Below, one piece after another: positions 36,001 through 44,900 of a DNA stretch of 52,154 bases. The number at the start of each line of letters is the position of its first letter. Positions within the stretch are counted from its first letter, which is position 1. Under the pieces are notes generated by a model that searched no databases, had not been told where the DNA came from, and worked only from the letters and a program-made list of their open reading frames with translations. A program made the position numbers and the translations under genes. Source of the DNA: an uncultured Prevotellaceae bacterium (lineage in GTDB: Bacteria > Bacteroidota > Bacteroidia > Bacteroidales > Bacteroidaceae); contig CADACW010000021.1 in the NCBI GenBank assembly GCA_902786565.1, forward strand, positions 1 through 52,154. Direction: 5' to 3'.

Positions 36001-37934
36001 AAAGCTTCGACCTGGGCCATGGCCACCCTGAAACCTACGCCGTAGAGTACAAGGCCGCAAAAGGCGATGCCGCCCGCAACGTGGCCGCCACCGAGTATTT
36101 CCGCGTGAACCCCCACCGCCTGAACCTGGGCACCATCGGCTTGTCGCTCAACGATGCCGACGGCACCCCTCTCCCACTCGACCGTCTCAGCGGCATCCAC
36201 CAGGAACTGAAGCTATACGACGGCATCATCGAGTCGGCCTTCAATGCCTACGGCCAGCCCGTGGCGGTCACCACCTCCGCCCTCAGCAACCGCGACGCTG
36301 TGCTCTACCGCATCAGCACCCCGCTGCTGGCCGATGGCCGCGCCAGCGTCACCCTGCGCTTCTCGTACCCCAGCGGCCGCCATGCCGACGATGGCAACGA
36401 CTGGACCAAGCCCGACAGCCACACCTCACAAATTGTCAGCAGTGACGCAGCCTCTGCCACCATCGAGCGCATCATAGACGACACCCACTACTACGTCAGG
36501 CTCCGCTGGAGCGGCAACGCCACCCTGCAGAAGAAAGCCGACCACCTCTTCACCCTGTGTACCGATCAGGATATGCTGACCTTCGAGGCCGAATACTTGC
36601 AGGACAAACCCACCGACAGCACTCCGTTCTACTACGAGCAGGAGCTGAAGGCAGTCATCAAGTCGTGGAACGGCTGGTGGCAGCGCGGCGCCATCGTCGA
36701 TTTCAGCCAGTGCACCGACCCCCGCGCCAAGGAACTGGAGCGGCGCGTGGTGCTCTCGCAATACCTCACCCAAGTGAACTGCGCCAACAACATGCCACCA
36801 CAAGAGACCGGTCTGACCTACAATTCCTGGTTTGGCCGCCCGCACTTGGAGATGACTTGGTGGCACATGGTCGACTTCACCCTTTGGAACCGCCCACAGA
36901 CCGTGTCCACCGTGATGGACTGGTACAACAAGGTGGCCTTTCCTGTGGCTCGTAAGATTGCCCAGCGCCAGGGCTTCAAGGGTGTCCGCTGGATGAAGAT
37001 GACCGACCCATGGGCCGGTGAGGCTCCGTCGAATACTGGCTCGTTCCTTGTCTGGCAGCAGCCACATTATATCTATATGGCCGAGGAGTTGTACCGCTCC
37101 AATCCTACCGCTGAAACCCTAAAGAAATATGCCGAACAAGTGGAGGCTACAGCAGCATTTATGGCCGATTTCATCGGGAAAGACAAGAAGACCGGACGCT
37201 ATTTCCTGCAGGGTGAGACCGCTATGCAGGAGTCGATGTCGAAAGACTTCTCCTACAACCACCCCTTCGAGCTGGCCTACTGGCACTACGGCCTGACCAT
37301 GGCCCAGCAATGGCGCCAGCGCCTGGGCAAGGAGCGCAACCCACAATGGGACACCATCACCAGCAACCTCTCCCCCCTCCCCCAGACCAAGGACGGCATC
37401 TATACCGCCGGCCTGCCCAAGGGCAAGACCGACGGGCTGAAGACTTTCGACCCCTTCGATGCCGTGGCCAGCGGTGCCAAGCCCGTGGTCTCCACCGAGA
37501 CCTTCGAAGAGAAATGCCGCAACGACCACCCCGCAGTGCTCGGTGCCTTCGGCCTGCTGCCTGCCAGTAACCTATGCCGCGACACCGTTGCAGCAAAGAA
37601 AACGCTGGACTGGGTGATGAAGAACTGGAACTGGGCCACCACCTGGGGCTGGGACTACGGCATGACGGCTATGGCCGCAGCCCGTCTCGGTCAGCCTGAG
37701 ACGGCCCTTCAGGCCCTGCTCTTCGACACCCAGAAGAACACCTATCTGGTCAGCGGCCACAACTTCCAGACCGCCGACCGCCTGCGCCTCTACCTGCCCG
37801 GCAACGGCGCCCTGCTCACCGCCATTGCCATGATGTGCGCCGGATGGGACGGCTGCCCACAGCCCAGCAATCCCGGTTTCCCCAATGACGGCCGCTGGAA
37901 CGTGCGCTGGGAAGGGCTGCAGCGCATGCAGTAA
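33099..37934 (+). CDS. Three-part pectinase: GH28 + GH105 + third glycosidase-like region
   Basis: 1611 residues with a signal peptide (MSKPLTFLLFAILCPLVAMA). Residues about 45-495 are a GH28 polygalacturonase beta-helix with all key motifs: NGDGCD, TGDDCIAIKSG, GHGGVVIGSE and RIKTNS. Residues about 500-885 are GH105 unsaturated (rhamno)galacturonyl hydrolase: DYNLDNIRTGHF, WLDGIFMGLPYR, HCWGRAQGWYTMALIEVL and NYLESTCSAMFTY. From about 890, DRLAVVSRNNPVVSKADPL and SSLTVGNGHFATTVD begin a region like Bacteroidota proteins with a GH65-like N-terminal sandwich and a six-hairpin barrel (EMTWWHMVDFTLWNRPQ; NWATTWGWDYGMTAMAA). I cannot name its activity. Together it should endo- or exo-cleave pectin backbones and trim unsaturated ends. 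PL1 lies 51 nt downstream. Confidence 0.9.
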   Translation: MSKPLTFLLFAILCPLVAMANKWDDNVYKQIEQSIQTPQISGKDYVITKFGASPSATASDNQKAIQKAIDRCSKKGGGRVVVPAGQKFLTAAIQLKSHVNLFVDKGAVLEFVFQPELYPIVETSWEGLDCYNLSPCIYAFQQTDIAITGMGTIDGGGSNETWWPWCGATHFGFKPGGISQKKEARPRLLRNGEDGVPMKDEKGQWTKERTFGPTDGLRPQLVNFNECQRVLMEDITLLRSPFWVIHPLKSTDITVRRVKMINDGPNGDGCDPESCDRVLIENCFFNTGDDCIAIKSGRNRDGRERAMPSQNIIIRNCEMKNGHGGVVIGSEISGGCKNVFAHDCVMDSPELERVLRIKTNSCRGGIIENIFMKDVQVGVCKESVLKINLDYEHNEICCRGNYPTVRNVYMENVTSQKSKYGVQIIGLEEDTYVYDIDVKNCHFNGVQQGNFQSGKVRNVTFDRLYINGGLALQQKPYKHYSEWMTYSEMKRVPESYMLDFAKKPKWSYVMGIELESMLDTYLRYGGDKIRNYCQMYTDTMINQKGDIRGYNILDYNLDNIRTGHFVTRMYQQWPEAKNLLAMQTMMKQLQDQPRTIADNVYWHKAIYAYQVWLDGIFMGLPYRVLTAPITENVNIKKIKNRKKAEAAITAIYDDAVDQLKITYKRTLDPKTGLNRHAYDETRKTFWADKETGLSQHCWGRAQGWYTMALIEVLDALPQDYARRSEVVDLLQKDLEAILKWQDKQSGVWYQVMDAPGREGNYLESTCSAMFTYVLLKAYRKGYVGTKYRDAGIRAYRGIINNFIRVHDDKTISLTRCCAVAGLGPAATPEVESALKKVNPKGTVKENKRRDGSYAYYLSEEIRDNDAKGLGPFIWASLEMEQLGFDTDNVNQPIDRLAVVSRNNPVVSKADPLSSLTVGNGHFATTVDVTGLQSYPFEYRGGVPLTAMSDWGWHKFKNTDGLTPADSEKSFDLGHGHPETYAVEYKAAKGDAARNVAATEYFRVNPHRLNLGTIGLSLNDADGTPLPLDRLSGIHQELKLYDGIIESAFNAYGQPVAVTTSALSNRDAVLYRISTPLLADGRASVTLRFSYPSGRHADDGNDWTKPDSHTSQIVSSDAASATIERIIDDTHYYVRLRWSGNATLQKKADHLFTLCTDQDMLTFEAEYLQDKPTDSTPFYYEQELKAVIKSWNGWWQRGAIVDFSQCTDPRAKELERRVVLSQYLTQVNCANNMPPQETGLTYNSWFGRPHLEMTWWHMVDFTLWNRPQTVSTVMDWYNKVAFPVARKIAQRQGFKGVRWMKMTDPWAGEAPSNTGSFLVWQQPHYIYMAEELYRSNPTAETLKKYAEQVEATAAFMADFIGKDKKTGRYFLQGETAMQESMSKDFSYNHPFELAYWHYGLTMAQQWRQRLGKERNPQWDTITSNLSPLPQTKDGIYTAGLPKGKTDGLKTFDPFDAVASGAKPVVSTETFEEKCRNDHPAVLGAFGLLPASNLCRDTVAAKKTLDWVMKNWNWATTWGWDYGMTAMAAARLGQPETALQALLFDTQKNTYLVSGHNFQTADRLRLYLPGNGALLTAIAMMCAGWDGCPQPSNPGFPNDGRWNVRWEGLQRMQ

Positions 37935-37985
37935 CCTCTTTAGAATAAAATTATTAACAACTTATACAAAAAACTTTACTACAAC

Positions 37986-40343
37986 ATGGAGCGTTACCTC
38001 AAAAGTCTACTATTTTTCATCGGCTCATTGTTCATCGGCACGGCCTGGGCACAGACGCCAGCCTTTCCCGGCGCCGAGGGTCACGGACGTTTTGCCACCG
38101 GCGGCCGTGGCGGCGTGGTGCGCCACGTTACCAACCTGAACGACAGCGGCACCGGTTCTCTCCGCTCTGCCGTGAGCGGCTCGACCAAGAAAATTGTGGT
38201 GTTCGACGTCGGCGGCGTCATCGCCCTGAAAAGCAACCTGAACATTGGCGCCAACACCACAATCATGGGCCAGACGGCTCCTGCACCGGGCATCACCCTG
38301 CGCTACTACACCGTCAACCCCAACGGCAACAACATCGTCATCCGCTTTGTCCGCTTCCGCCGCGGCCAAGAGAAAGATGTGAACGACGGTGCCGATGCCT
38401 CTACGGCCCGCCATTTCACCAACCTGATGCTCGACCACTGCTCGATGTCGTGGAGCATTGACGAGGTGGCTTCGTTCTACGACAACAACAATTTCACCAT
38501 GCAGTGGTGCACCATCGGCGAAAGCCTGAACAACGCCGGCCACGGCAAGGGTGCCCACGGCTACGGCGGCATCTGGGGCGGCAAGCTTGCCTCCTTCCAC
38601 CACAATCTGATTTGCCACGTTAACAACCGCTCGCCGCGCTTCAACGGCGCACGCTACGACTGGACGGGCTACACCGCCAACACGCTCTACACCCAATACC
38701 AGTGGGAAAACGCCGTGCAAGCCGAGAATGTAGACTTCCGCAACTGCGTGGTCTACAACTGCGGCAACGGCTGCTATGGCGGCCCCGGCGGCGGCAAGGT
38801 GAATATGGTTGGCAACTACTACAAGAGCGGCCCCTCCGCCAACACCACCCGTCTGACCCAGGTCACCGTGGGTGCCAGCGGCAACTCCGAGGGCTATCCA
38901 AAGTATTGGGGCATGACCAGCCGTTACTATGTAGATGGCAACACCATCAACAACAGCCCTGCCGGATGGGAGACCTTTGCCTACGACGACGGCACCATCA
39001 CCCGCGACGGCAAGCGCTGGTCGAAAGACCCCGACCACTACAACGGCGCCAGCGAGGAGTACATCACTGTGAGCGGCACCGACTATATCTGCATGCAGCT
39101 CGACGAGCCTGCCCCCACTGGCCAAGTGACCACCCACGATGCCGCCACCGCCTTCAAGCAGGTGATGGCCTATGCCGGTGCCTCACTCTGCCGCGACAAT
39201 GTGGACGAGCGCTACGTGGAAGAGGCCCGCAAGGGTACAGCCACTTATAAAGGCTCCGTCACTGGCAAGGCCGGACGCATCGACCTGGTGAGCGACGTCA
39301 ACGGCTACACCGAGGCCAACTTCGGCAACGGCAGCCGTCCCACCGGCTTCGACACCGACAAGGACGGCATGCCCGACGAATGGGAGAAAGCCAACGGTCT
39401 GAACCCCAACAGCGCCAGCGACGCTACGCTCTACACCCTCGACCCACAACAGTACTATACCAACGTAGAGGTCTACTGCAACTCTTTGGTCCAGGACATC
39501 ATGCTCAACGAGAACAGCGATGCCCTCGAGGAGCAGGCCGTGGCCGACTATTATCCCGCATACAAGACCGAAGACGGCACACAGGTGGAGGCCATCAACC
39601 CCACCATCACGCCCGTCGACCCCGGCGACGACCCTTCTGACGGAGCCTCAGTCACGGGCACCATCATCTGGAAGCTGAACGACACCGATGCCATCCAGGG
39701 CGAGGTGAGCAGCGAGTTGTCGCCCTACATCACCGCCTCCGACCTGACCGTAGGCTCCAATCTGTCCAAGGGGAATGTACGCCGCAACTTGATGATAGAC
39801 TTCAAGGCCACCAAGAAAGAGGGCGGCCCCGCAGACACCAACGCCCTCACCTTCACCTTGACGACCGCCGAGGGCTGCACTTTCCAGCCCACCCAGGTGG
39901 CCTTCTACACCGAGCGCGCCGGCACCGACTCCGGCTACGAAAGCGTCACCTGGCAGGGGGCGTCGGCCACAGCCATCGAGTCCAATCTGCAGCCCGAGCG
40001 CAACAACTACACGCAATACGAGAAGAGGCTCGCCGACATTGAGCCGAGCACTGGCACCAGCTCGCTGGTAATCAACATCTACGGCCTTAACGCCGACAAG
40101 ACCATCGCCGTGGGCAATGTCGTCATCACCGGCAAGGTGGTCTATCCTGGCGCTGGCGGCCTGAAGGGCGACGTCAATGGCGACGGTGTGGTGGATATGG
40201 CCGACATTTCAGCCATCATCTCCGCAATGGCCAGCGACAAGGACAAGAAGGCCGACGTAAACGAAGACGGCACTATCGACGTGGCCGACATTTTCACCGT
40301 GCTCACCATCATGGTAGGAGGAGAAACCAGCGGCAAAGAGTAA
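37986..40343 (+). CDS. Secreted pectate lyase (PL1) with C-terminal dockerin
   Basis: 785 residues. The signal peptide ends IGTAWAQ. The mature start FPGAEGHGRFATGGRGG and VRHVTNLNDSGTGSLRSAV is diagnostic of the Bacteroidota PL1 group. The beta-helix has ANTTIMGQTAPAPGITLR, IVIRFVRFRRG, FTNLMLDHCSMSWSIDE and NNRSPRFNGARYDWTGY. At about 452-470 is a DTDKDGMPDEWEKANG calcium-binding motif. A beta-sandwich module (about 555-720) precedes a type I dockerin (about 728-775; DVNGDGVVD and DVNEDGTID). PL1 enzymes break homogalacturonan by beta-elimination, giving the unsaturated ends that GH105 removes. It is 51 nt downstream of the three-part pectinase, so the two probably form one operon. Confidence 0.93.
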   Translation: MERYLKSLLFFIGSLFIGTAWAQTPAFPGAEGHGRFATGGRGGVVRHVTNLNDSGTGSLRSAVSGSTKKIVVFDVGGVIALKSNLNIGANTTIMGQTAPAPGITLRYYTVNPNGNNIVIRFVRFRRGQEKDVNDGADASTARHFTNLMLDHCSMSWSIDEVASFYDNNNFTMQWCTIGESLNNAGHGKGAHGYGGIWGGKLASFHHNLICHVNNRSPRFNGARYDWTGYTANTLYTQYQWENAVQAENVDFRNCVVYNCGNGCYGGPGGGKVNMVGNYYKSGPSANTTRLTQVTVGASGNSEGYPKYWGMTSRYYVDGNTINNSPAGWETFAYDDGTITRDGKRWSKDPDHYNGASEEYITVSGTDYICMQLDEPAPTGQVTTHDAATAFKQVMAYAGASLCRDNVDERYVEEARKGTATYKGSVTGKAGRIDLVSDVNGYTEANFGNGSRPTGFDTDKDGMPDEWEKANGLNPNSASDATLYTLDPQQYYTNVEVYCNSLVQDIMLNENSDALEEQAVADYYPAYKTEDGTQVEAINPTITPVDPGDDPSDGASVTGTIIWKLNDTDAIQGEVSSELSPYITASDLTVGSNLSKGNVRRNLMIDFKATKKEGGPADTNALTFTLTTAEGCTFQPTQVAFYTERAGTDSGYESVTWQGASATAIESNLQPERNNYTQYEKRLADIEPSTGTSSLVINIYGLNADKTIAVGNVVITGKVVYPGAGGLKGDVNGDGVVDMADISAIISAMASDKDKKADVNEDGTIDVADIFTVLTIMVGGETSGKE

Positions 40344-40378
40344 GCAGCACTTCTTGTGGAAAACAGGGGCGGTCTTTT

Positions 40379-40444
40379 GTCAGCTGAAGAACAATCGTCT
40401 GTCAGCTGACGATCAATCGTCCGATAGCTGACGGACGACAGAAA
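40379..40444. repeat. Tandem 22-nt units (3 copies) with CAGCTG palindromes
   Basis: Units at 40379-40400, 40401-40422 and 40423-40444. Each carries a TCAGCTGA or TAGCTGA palindrome head and an ATCGTC tail, so neighbours can also pair with each other (ATCGTC/GACGAT). Located 35 nt after the pectate lyase stop. Confidence 0.85.
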
Positions 40445-40485
40445 GGACCGACCTTTGCACCAAGGAGAACGGCACAAAACGAAAG

Positions 40486-40522
40486 TTTGGACGGAGGGGA
40501 TTCCCAATCCCCTCCGTCCAAA
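40486..40522. terminator. Perfect 17-bp hairpin, terminator for convergent genes
   Basis: 40486-40502 pairs perfectly with 40506-40522 around a CCC loop. A short A/T flank lies on each side. It separates the pectinase operon from the convergent glsB-type gene. Confidence 0.8.
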
Positions 40523-40575
40523 TTATAGGAGCCTATGCCCCACCCTATCAGAAATCCAAGTTTCAGCCTTGGGGG

Positions 40576-40821
40576 CTACTTACGCAAGAACGACGTGATG
40601 TAGACAATAATGATGGCGCCAATGGTACCAGTGCCTATCTGCCCCAATATGCCTCCCCACTCGGGAATCTTCAGCAGCGAGAAGAGCCAGCCGCAGAGCG
40701 CACTGCCAAAAAGGCCCAGCAGCACGTTGATGACGCAACCATAGCCTTCGCCCTTGATTAACTTGCCAGCAAGAAAGCCGGCCAAACCTCCAATGATGAG
40801 TGATCCGATAAAACCTTCCAT
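40576..40821 (-). CDS. GlsB/YeaQ/YmgE family stress-response membrane protein
   Basis: 81 residues, three membrane helices. The family patterns GSLIIGGLAGFLAGKLIKGEG, GLFGSALCGWLF and GQIGTGTIGAIIIVYI are clear. These small inner-membrane proteins, once called transglycosylase-associated, are linked to general and acid stress but have no defined biochemical role. Monocistronic, with its own -7 box 39 nt upstream. Confidence 0.92.
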   Translation of the reverse strand: MEGFIGSLIIGGLAGFLAGKLIKGEGYGCVINVLLGLFGSALCGWLFSLLKIPEWGGILGQIGTGTIGAIIIVYITSFLRK

Positions 40822-40860
40822 AATAAAACTGTGTTTGAATGATTAGTCACTATTTGCGTG

Positions 40861-40868
40861 CAAAATTA
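40861..40868 (-). promoter_or_regulatory. -7 element for the glsB-type gene (TAATTTTG)
   Basis: The minus strand reads TAATTTTG, 39 nt before the start codon; divergent from the serine acetyltransferase promoter. Confidence 0.55.
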
Positions 40869-40943
40869 GTTCTTTTTTGCAAAGCAACCGCCATCGTAGG
40901 CGTTAAAGGGAGTTAAAGCAGAGCAGAAAACCCAAAATTGTTG

Positions 40944-40951
40944 TACCTTTG
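40944..40951 (+). promoter_or_regulatory. -7 element for the serine acetyltransferase (TACCTTTG)
   Basis: TACCTTTG, 24 nt before the ATG at 40976. The -33 region is weak. Confidence 0.6.
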
Positions 40952-40975
40952 CAAGCCATAACCATGAATTTCTGA

Positions 40976-41884
40976 ATGGAACAGACGAGAAAGAACCAAG
41001 TGCTGCTGCACACCACCGAACTGCTGTCGCACTTGAGCGACAAGGAACTGTCTATGATGCCTGCCGGCTCTGCCCCCCTGCCCTCGGTCGAGGAGGTGCG
41101 GCGCATCGTGAGCCTGTGCAAGGACATCTTCTTCACCGACTATTTCTACAAACGGCAGAGCGACACGCAGATGCGTGCTTACCACATCGGCGTGAGCATG
41201 GACGAACTGTTCACCCTGCTGAACCGCCAGATAGCCCGCGGACTGCAGTTCTGCGAAGAGTGCACCGAGGGCGACGTACTGGGTACCGCCGAAGAGGTGG
41301 CCCTGCGCTTCATCGACCAGCTGCCCGAGGTGAAACGCCTGCTTTACACCGACGTCGAGGCTATGTTCCAGAGCGACCCCGCCGCCACCAACTATGGCGA
41401 GGTGATCTATTGCTACCCCGTGATGAACACGATGACCCATTACCGCATAGCCCATGTGCTGCACCAGATGGAGGTGCCGGTCATTCCGCGCATCATCACC
41501 GAACTGGCCCACTCGCGCACCGGCATCGACATTCACCCTGGCGCCCAGATTGGCGAGCACTTCGCCATCGACCACGGCACCGGCGTGGTCATCGGCGAGA
41601 CGGCCATCATCGGTTCCCATGTGACGCTCTACCAAGGCGTGACACTGGGTGCAAAAAGTTTCAAGTACGACGCACAGGGCAACATGCTCAACATTCCGCG
41701 CCACCCCATCATCGAAGACCACGTCACCATCTACTCCAACGCCTCCATCCTGGGCCGCATCACCATCGGCCATCACTCTGTCATCGGAGGCAACATTTGG
41801 GTGACTAACAACGTGCCGCCCTACTCACGTATTCAGCAGGGCAAGGCCGTCGAGGCCACCTTCCAGGGCGGTCTGGGAATTTAA
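40976..41884 (+). CDS. Serine O-acetyltransferase, EpsC/CysE type
   Basis: 302 residues. It acetylates serine with acetyl-CoA, feeding cysteine synthesis. An N-terminal helical domain (about 1-150) leads into a left-handed beta-helix of hexapeptide repeats: the signature GIDIHPGAQIGEHFAIDHG, VVIGETAIIG, VTLYQGVTLGAKSF, HPIIEDHVTIYSNASILGRI and IGGNIWVTNNVPP. The His pairs in DIHPG and AIDHGT are the catalytic ones in the family. The start is set by the promoter 24 nt upstream. A short heptamer run begins immediately after the stop codon. Confidence 0.92.
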   Translation: MEQTRKNQVLLHTTELLSHLSDKELSMMPAGSAPLPSVEEVRRIVSLCKDIFFTDYFYKRQSDTQMRAYHIGVSMDELFTLLNRQIARGLQFCEECTEGDVLGTAEEVALRFIDQLPEVKRLLYTDVEAMFQSDPAATNYGEVIYCYPVMNTMTHYRIAHVLHQMEVPVIPRIITELAHSRTGIDIHPGAQIGEHFAIDHGTGVVIGETAIIGSHVTLYQGVTLGAKSFKYDAQGNMLNIPRHPIIEDHVTIYSNASILGRITIGHHSVIGGNIWVTNNVPPYSRIQQGKAVEATFQGGLGI

Positions 41885-41921
41885 GTGAGAGGTGAGAAGT
41901 GAGAAGTGAGAGGTGAGAGGT
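41885..41921. repeat. Short heptamer run (GGTGAGA/AGTGAGA)
   Basis: About five heptamers starting at the base after the TAA stop of the serine acetyltransferase and ending 5 nt before the stop of the convergent gene. It alternates GGTGAGA and AGTGAGA. Confidence 0.85.
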
Positions 41922-41926
41922 TACAT

Positions 41927-44900
41927 CTATAGATGCTTTAGCCAGTAGACTTGGCCAGCACGACTGTCAGCCACGCCGAAGATGCCCTTCAGCGTGGTTT
42001 TCTTTTGCACCAGTTTCGTTTCGCCCGTGGTGGTATTGATGCAGTAGAGAGCGTATTTTCCCTCTTCCACCTCCAGGCTCACTGTATCGCCAAGCGTATA
42101 GACCAGATAGCCCACGCCGGCCTTACCCAGAGCCACACAGCCCTGGCCGTCCAAGGGCAGCATCTGCGCAAGGTCGCGCCGCAGCTGGCCTGTCCCCTCG
42201 CCCAACGAGACATTGGGCAGCGAGCCACCAGCCATCAGTATTGCCCAGCCATAGGTGGGATATTGCTGCGCGAAGAAGGTGACGGCCTTGTCGGGGTAGC
42301 GGTCGCGCATTTCGCGCACGGCCCTGTAGGCTTCGGCGAATCCCGTCTTGCCCACCTTCAGTTTGCGCATCCATTGGCGGGGGGCCATACTGCGGCCACC
42401 CTCCGGCGCCCAGAGGCCCTCGGTGTTGTAGTGCCAATAGCGTATGTCAATGATGTCGACCACCCTGGCCAGCAAGGGGTCGGCCAGCAGACTGTCCTGC
42501 ACGTTGCGGGTACAGCTCAGGGCCACCAGCGGGTGATGTCCCGTCTCCCGCTCCCAGTCGGCAATGGTCTGCAGCCAGAATCGGGTGAAGTGCAGCGGCC
42601 CGGTGTATTCGGCACTGATGAGGTGCACCACGTTGGGCTGATCTTTCAGTTGCTCCAGACACATGCGGATATACTGTCTGTGCAGCGGCCCCAGCACGGC
42701 ATCCTGTTCGTTGTAGAACTGCTCGGCCATAAAGATGCGCTTGTCGCCGGCAAAGGGCACAGGCTCCGGGAATGGACTGGCGCCCGACGCCGGATAGTTG
42801 ACGTTGTTGACAGGCCGCCAAGGGCAGTCCACCCAGTGGGCGCCCGCCTCCAGGATATTGTGCTGGAAGTAGTGGGTGTGGTAGAGCAGAATGTCTTCAG
42901 CAGCCGCCTTGTCGGCAAACTGTCGCAGGCGATTCCAATACCACTGGTTAGGCCTTGTCAGGTCGTAGAGCGACAGTCCGTCCCAGGCGGTGCCCTGTCC
43001 CGTGCGGGCAAAGGGTTGCTCATAGAAGGGTGCCCACACGTCGCCGTCGGCCCGGCGCACCCGCTCATGATCGGTTCGCCTGAGGTCGTACCACAGGCCA
43101 TAGTTGTGGTAGAGCGAGCTGTAGTGCCCCTGTTTCAGATAGTGCACCACACTGTCTATGCGGTCGGTCCAGCCGTTTCCCTCTCTTCCGGGCACAAAGC
43201 GCGTAATGGCCGGCTTGGCATCGCGCTGGCAGAAGTTGTCCTTCACACGTCCGCTCCACCAGGGGATGGCATACTGGTTGCCGGTGATGAGTCGGCCATC
43301 GGCGGTGAGCAGCCGCGACGAGCGGGAAGTGGAGGGTATGGGGGCGCTGGAGCGAATGGGTTTGATCGGATTGACAGGATTGACGGGAGCGGTGAAAGGG
43401 ATGCTGTCTATCCACATCTCCATCGTGAGGCGGGGCTGACTGAGCGACTCCTGCGCCATCAGCATGGCCTCGTCGGCAGTGGGCGAGCTGGTGGCGTTGG
43501 TGGGTCGCGGCAGCAAGTGTGGCTCTACGGCGCTCTCAACACGCTGCTGCAACTGGTGGTAGAACAGCGAGCGGGGCTGCACATGGTCGTTGCTGCTGGT
43601 CCAGTGGCCATTGCCTGTGAGCGTGCCCCAGCATCCGTGGGCACTGCAGCGGTTCAGGCTGTCGGGCGAATAGCACTCGATGGTCGATGCCGTGCACTGC
43701 CAGAACATGGAGTTGGCCGTGTTCCAGCCCGTGCCAAACTGAAACTGCTCCAGATTGGCAAAGCGCAGGTCGTGGCCGTCGATGTTTACGATGTCGAAGA
43801 GCAGGCCGGGGGCCCAGGAGCCAATACTCCCGCTGAAGCCCAGCGACGCTTCAGCCTCGCACTGCACGAAAGCGTTAGGCCCGGCAGCGCAATAGCCTGC
43901 TGCATAGTCGTGTATGCCCTGTCGTGACACGCACCGCTGGAAGAGCGTCTGCTGTCCGCGGGTGAGGAACACCTGCCGCCGCCAGCCGCCCACCTCGCTG
44001 ACGGGCTTCTGGGCGACGCAGTCCTCCACAGTGACGCGGCTCACAGCCCGCTGCAGATTGACGGCCGAGCCGGCGAAATGGCTGAACGACACACGGCGCA
44101 CCCAGCAGTCGCGCACATAGTCCATAAAAATGGCATCCCAGCAGTGGTCTTCGTCCTTCGGGTTCCAGTCGTTCACCGCGCTCTCCAGCGTCAGGTTCTC
44201 CACTCCGCACTCCGTCAGTTCGCCCTCATGCTGTCCGGCCACGATATAGGCACCGCCGTACTGACGCATCAGGGCCGTGGTGAGGGGGGCGTCGAGCAGC
44301 AGTGTGTCGCCGCTGATGCCTGTCACGGTGCGGTCCCATCGCAGTTCAATGTCTGTAGGCTTCCATCCAGTGTAGTCCAGTCCTCCGCCGAAGTCGTCCA
44401 TGTGCAGGCTCTCAATCCACTCCCACGTGCAGGGCCGCACAATGTCGATGCGGTCGCCACGCTTGAAGCGCGATGCCGGCACGGGGAAGAGTGCCGTACT
44501 GCCTGCAGGCACGATACTGGCCGCGACGGAGACGGTGTCGGACGGCACGCCCATCGGCCGCTGTCCTTCTATGTAGAGCAGTGCGCCACGGTCTACGCCG
44601 TGCTTCACCAGTCGGGTGCGCTCCCGGCCCAGGCCACGGAGCACCACGCCCGATGCCGTGATGCGCAGCGGCGTGTCTATGCGGAAGGTGCCCTCGCCCA
44701 ACAGCACAGCGCCACGATGGCCGTTGGCGTCGGACTTGCGCCGCGACACCTCGTCGATGGCCTGCTGGATGAGGGCCGAGCAGTCGCCGTCGCGCCACGC
44801 CACATAGACAGCCACCGCCACACTGGGCAGGGGCTGTTCCGACGCATGATAGCCACAAGTGGAATAGTCCATCGGAACATAGAGTGTGGGCTTGGGCTTC

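Noticed and set aside
41951-43927. 658-codon plus-strand frame opposite the beta-helix protein
   Set aside because: No recognisable motif, Gly/Val/His/Ala-rich, fully nested in a gene with a signal peptide and folded-domain patterns on the other strand.
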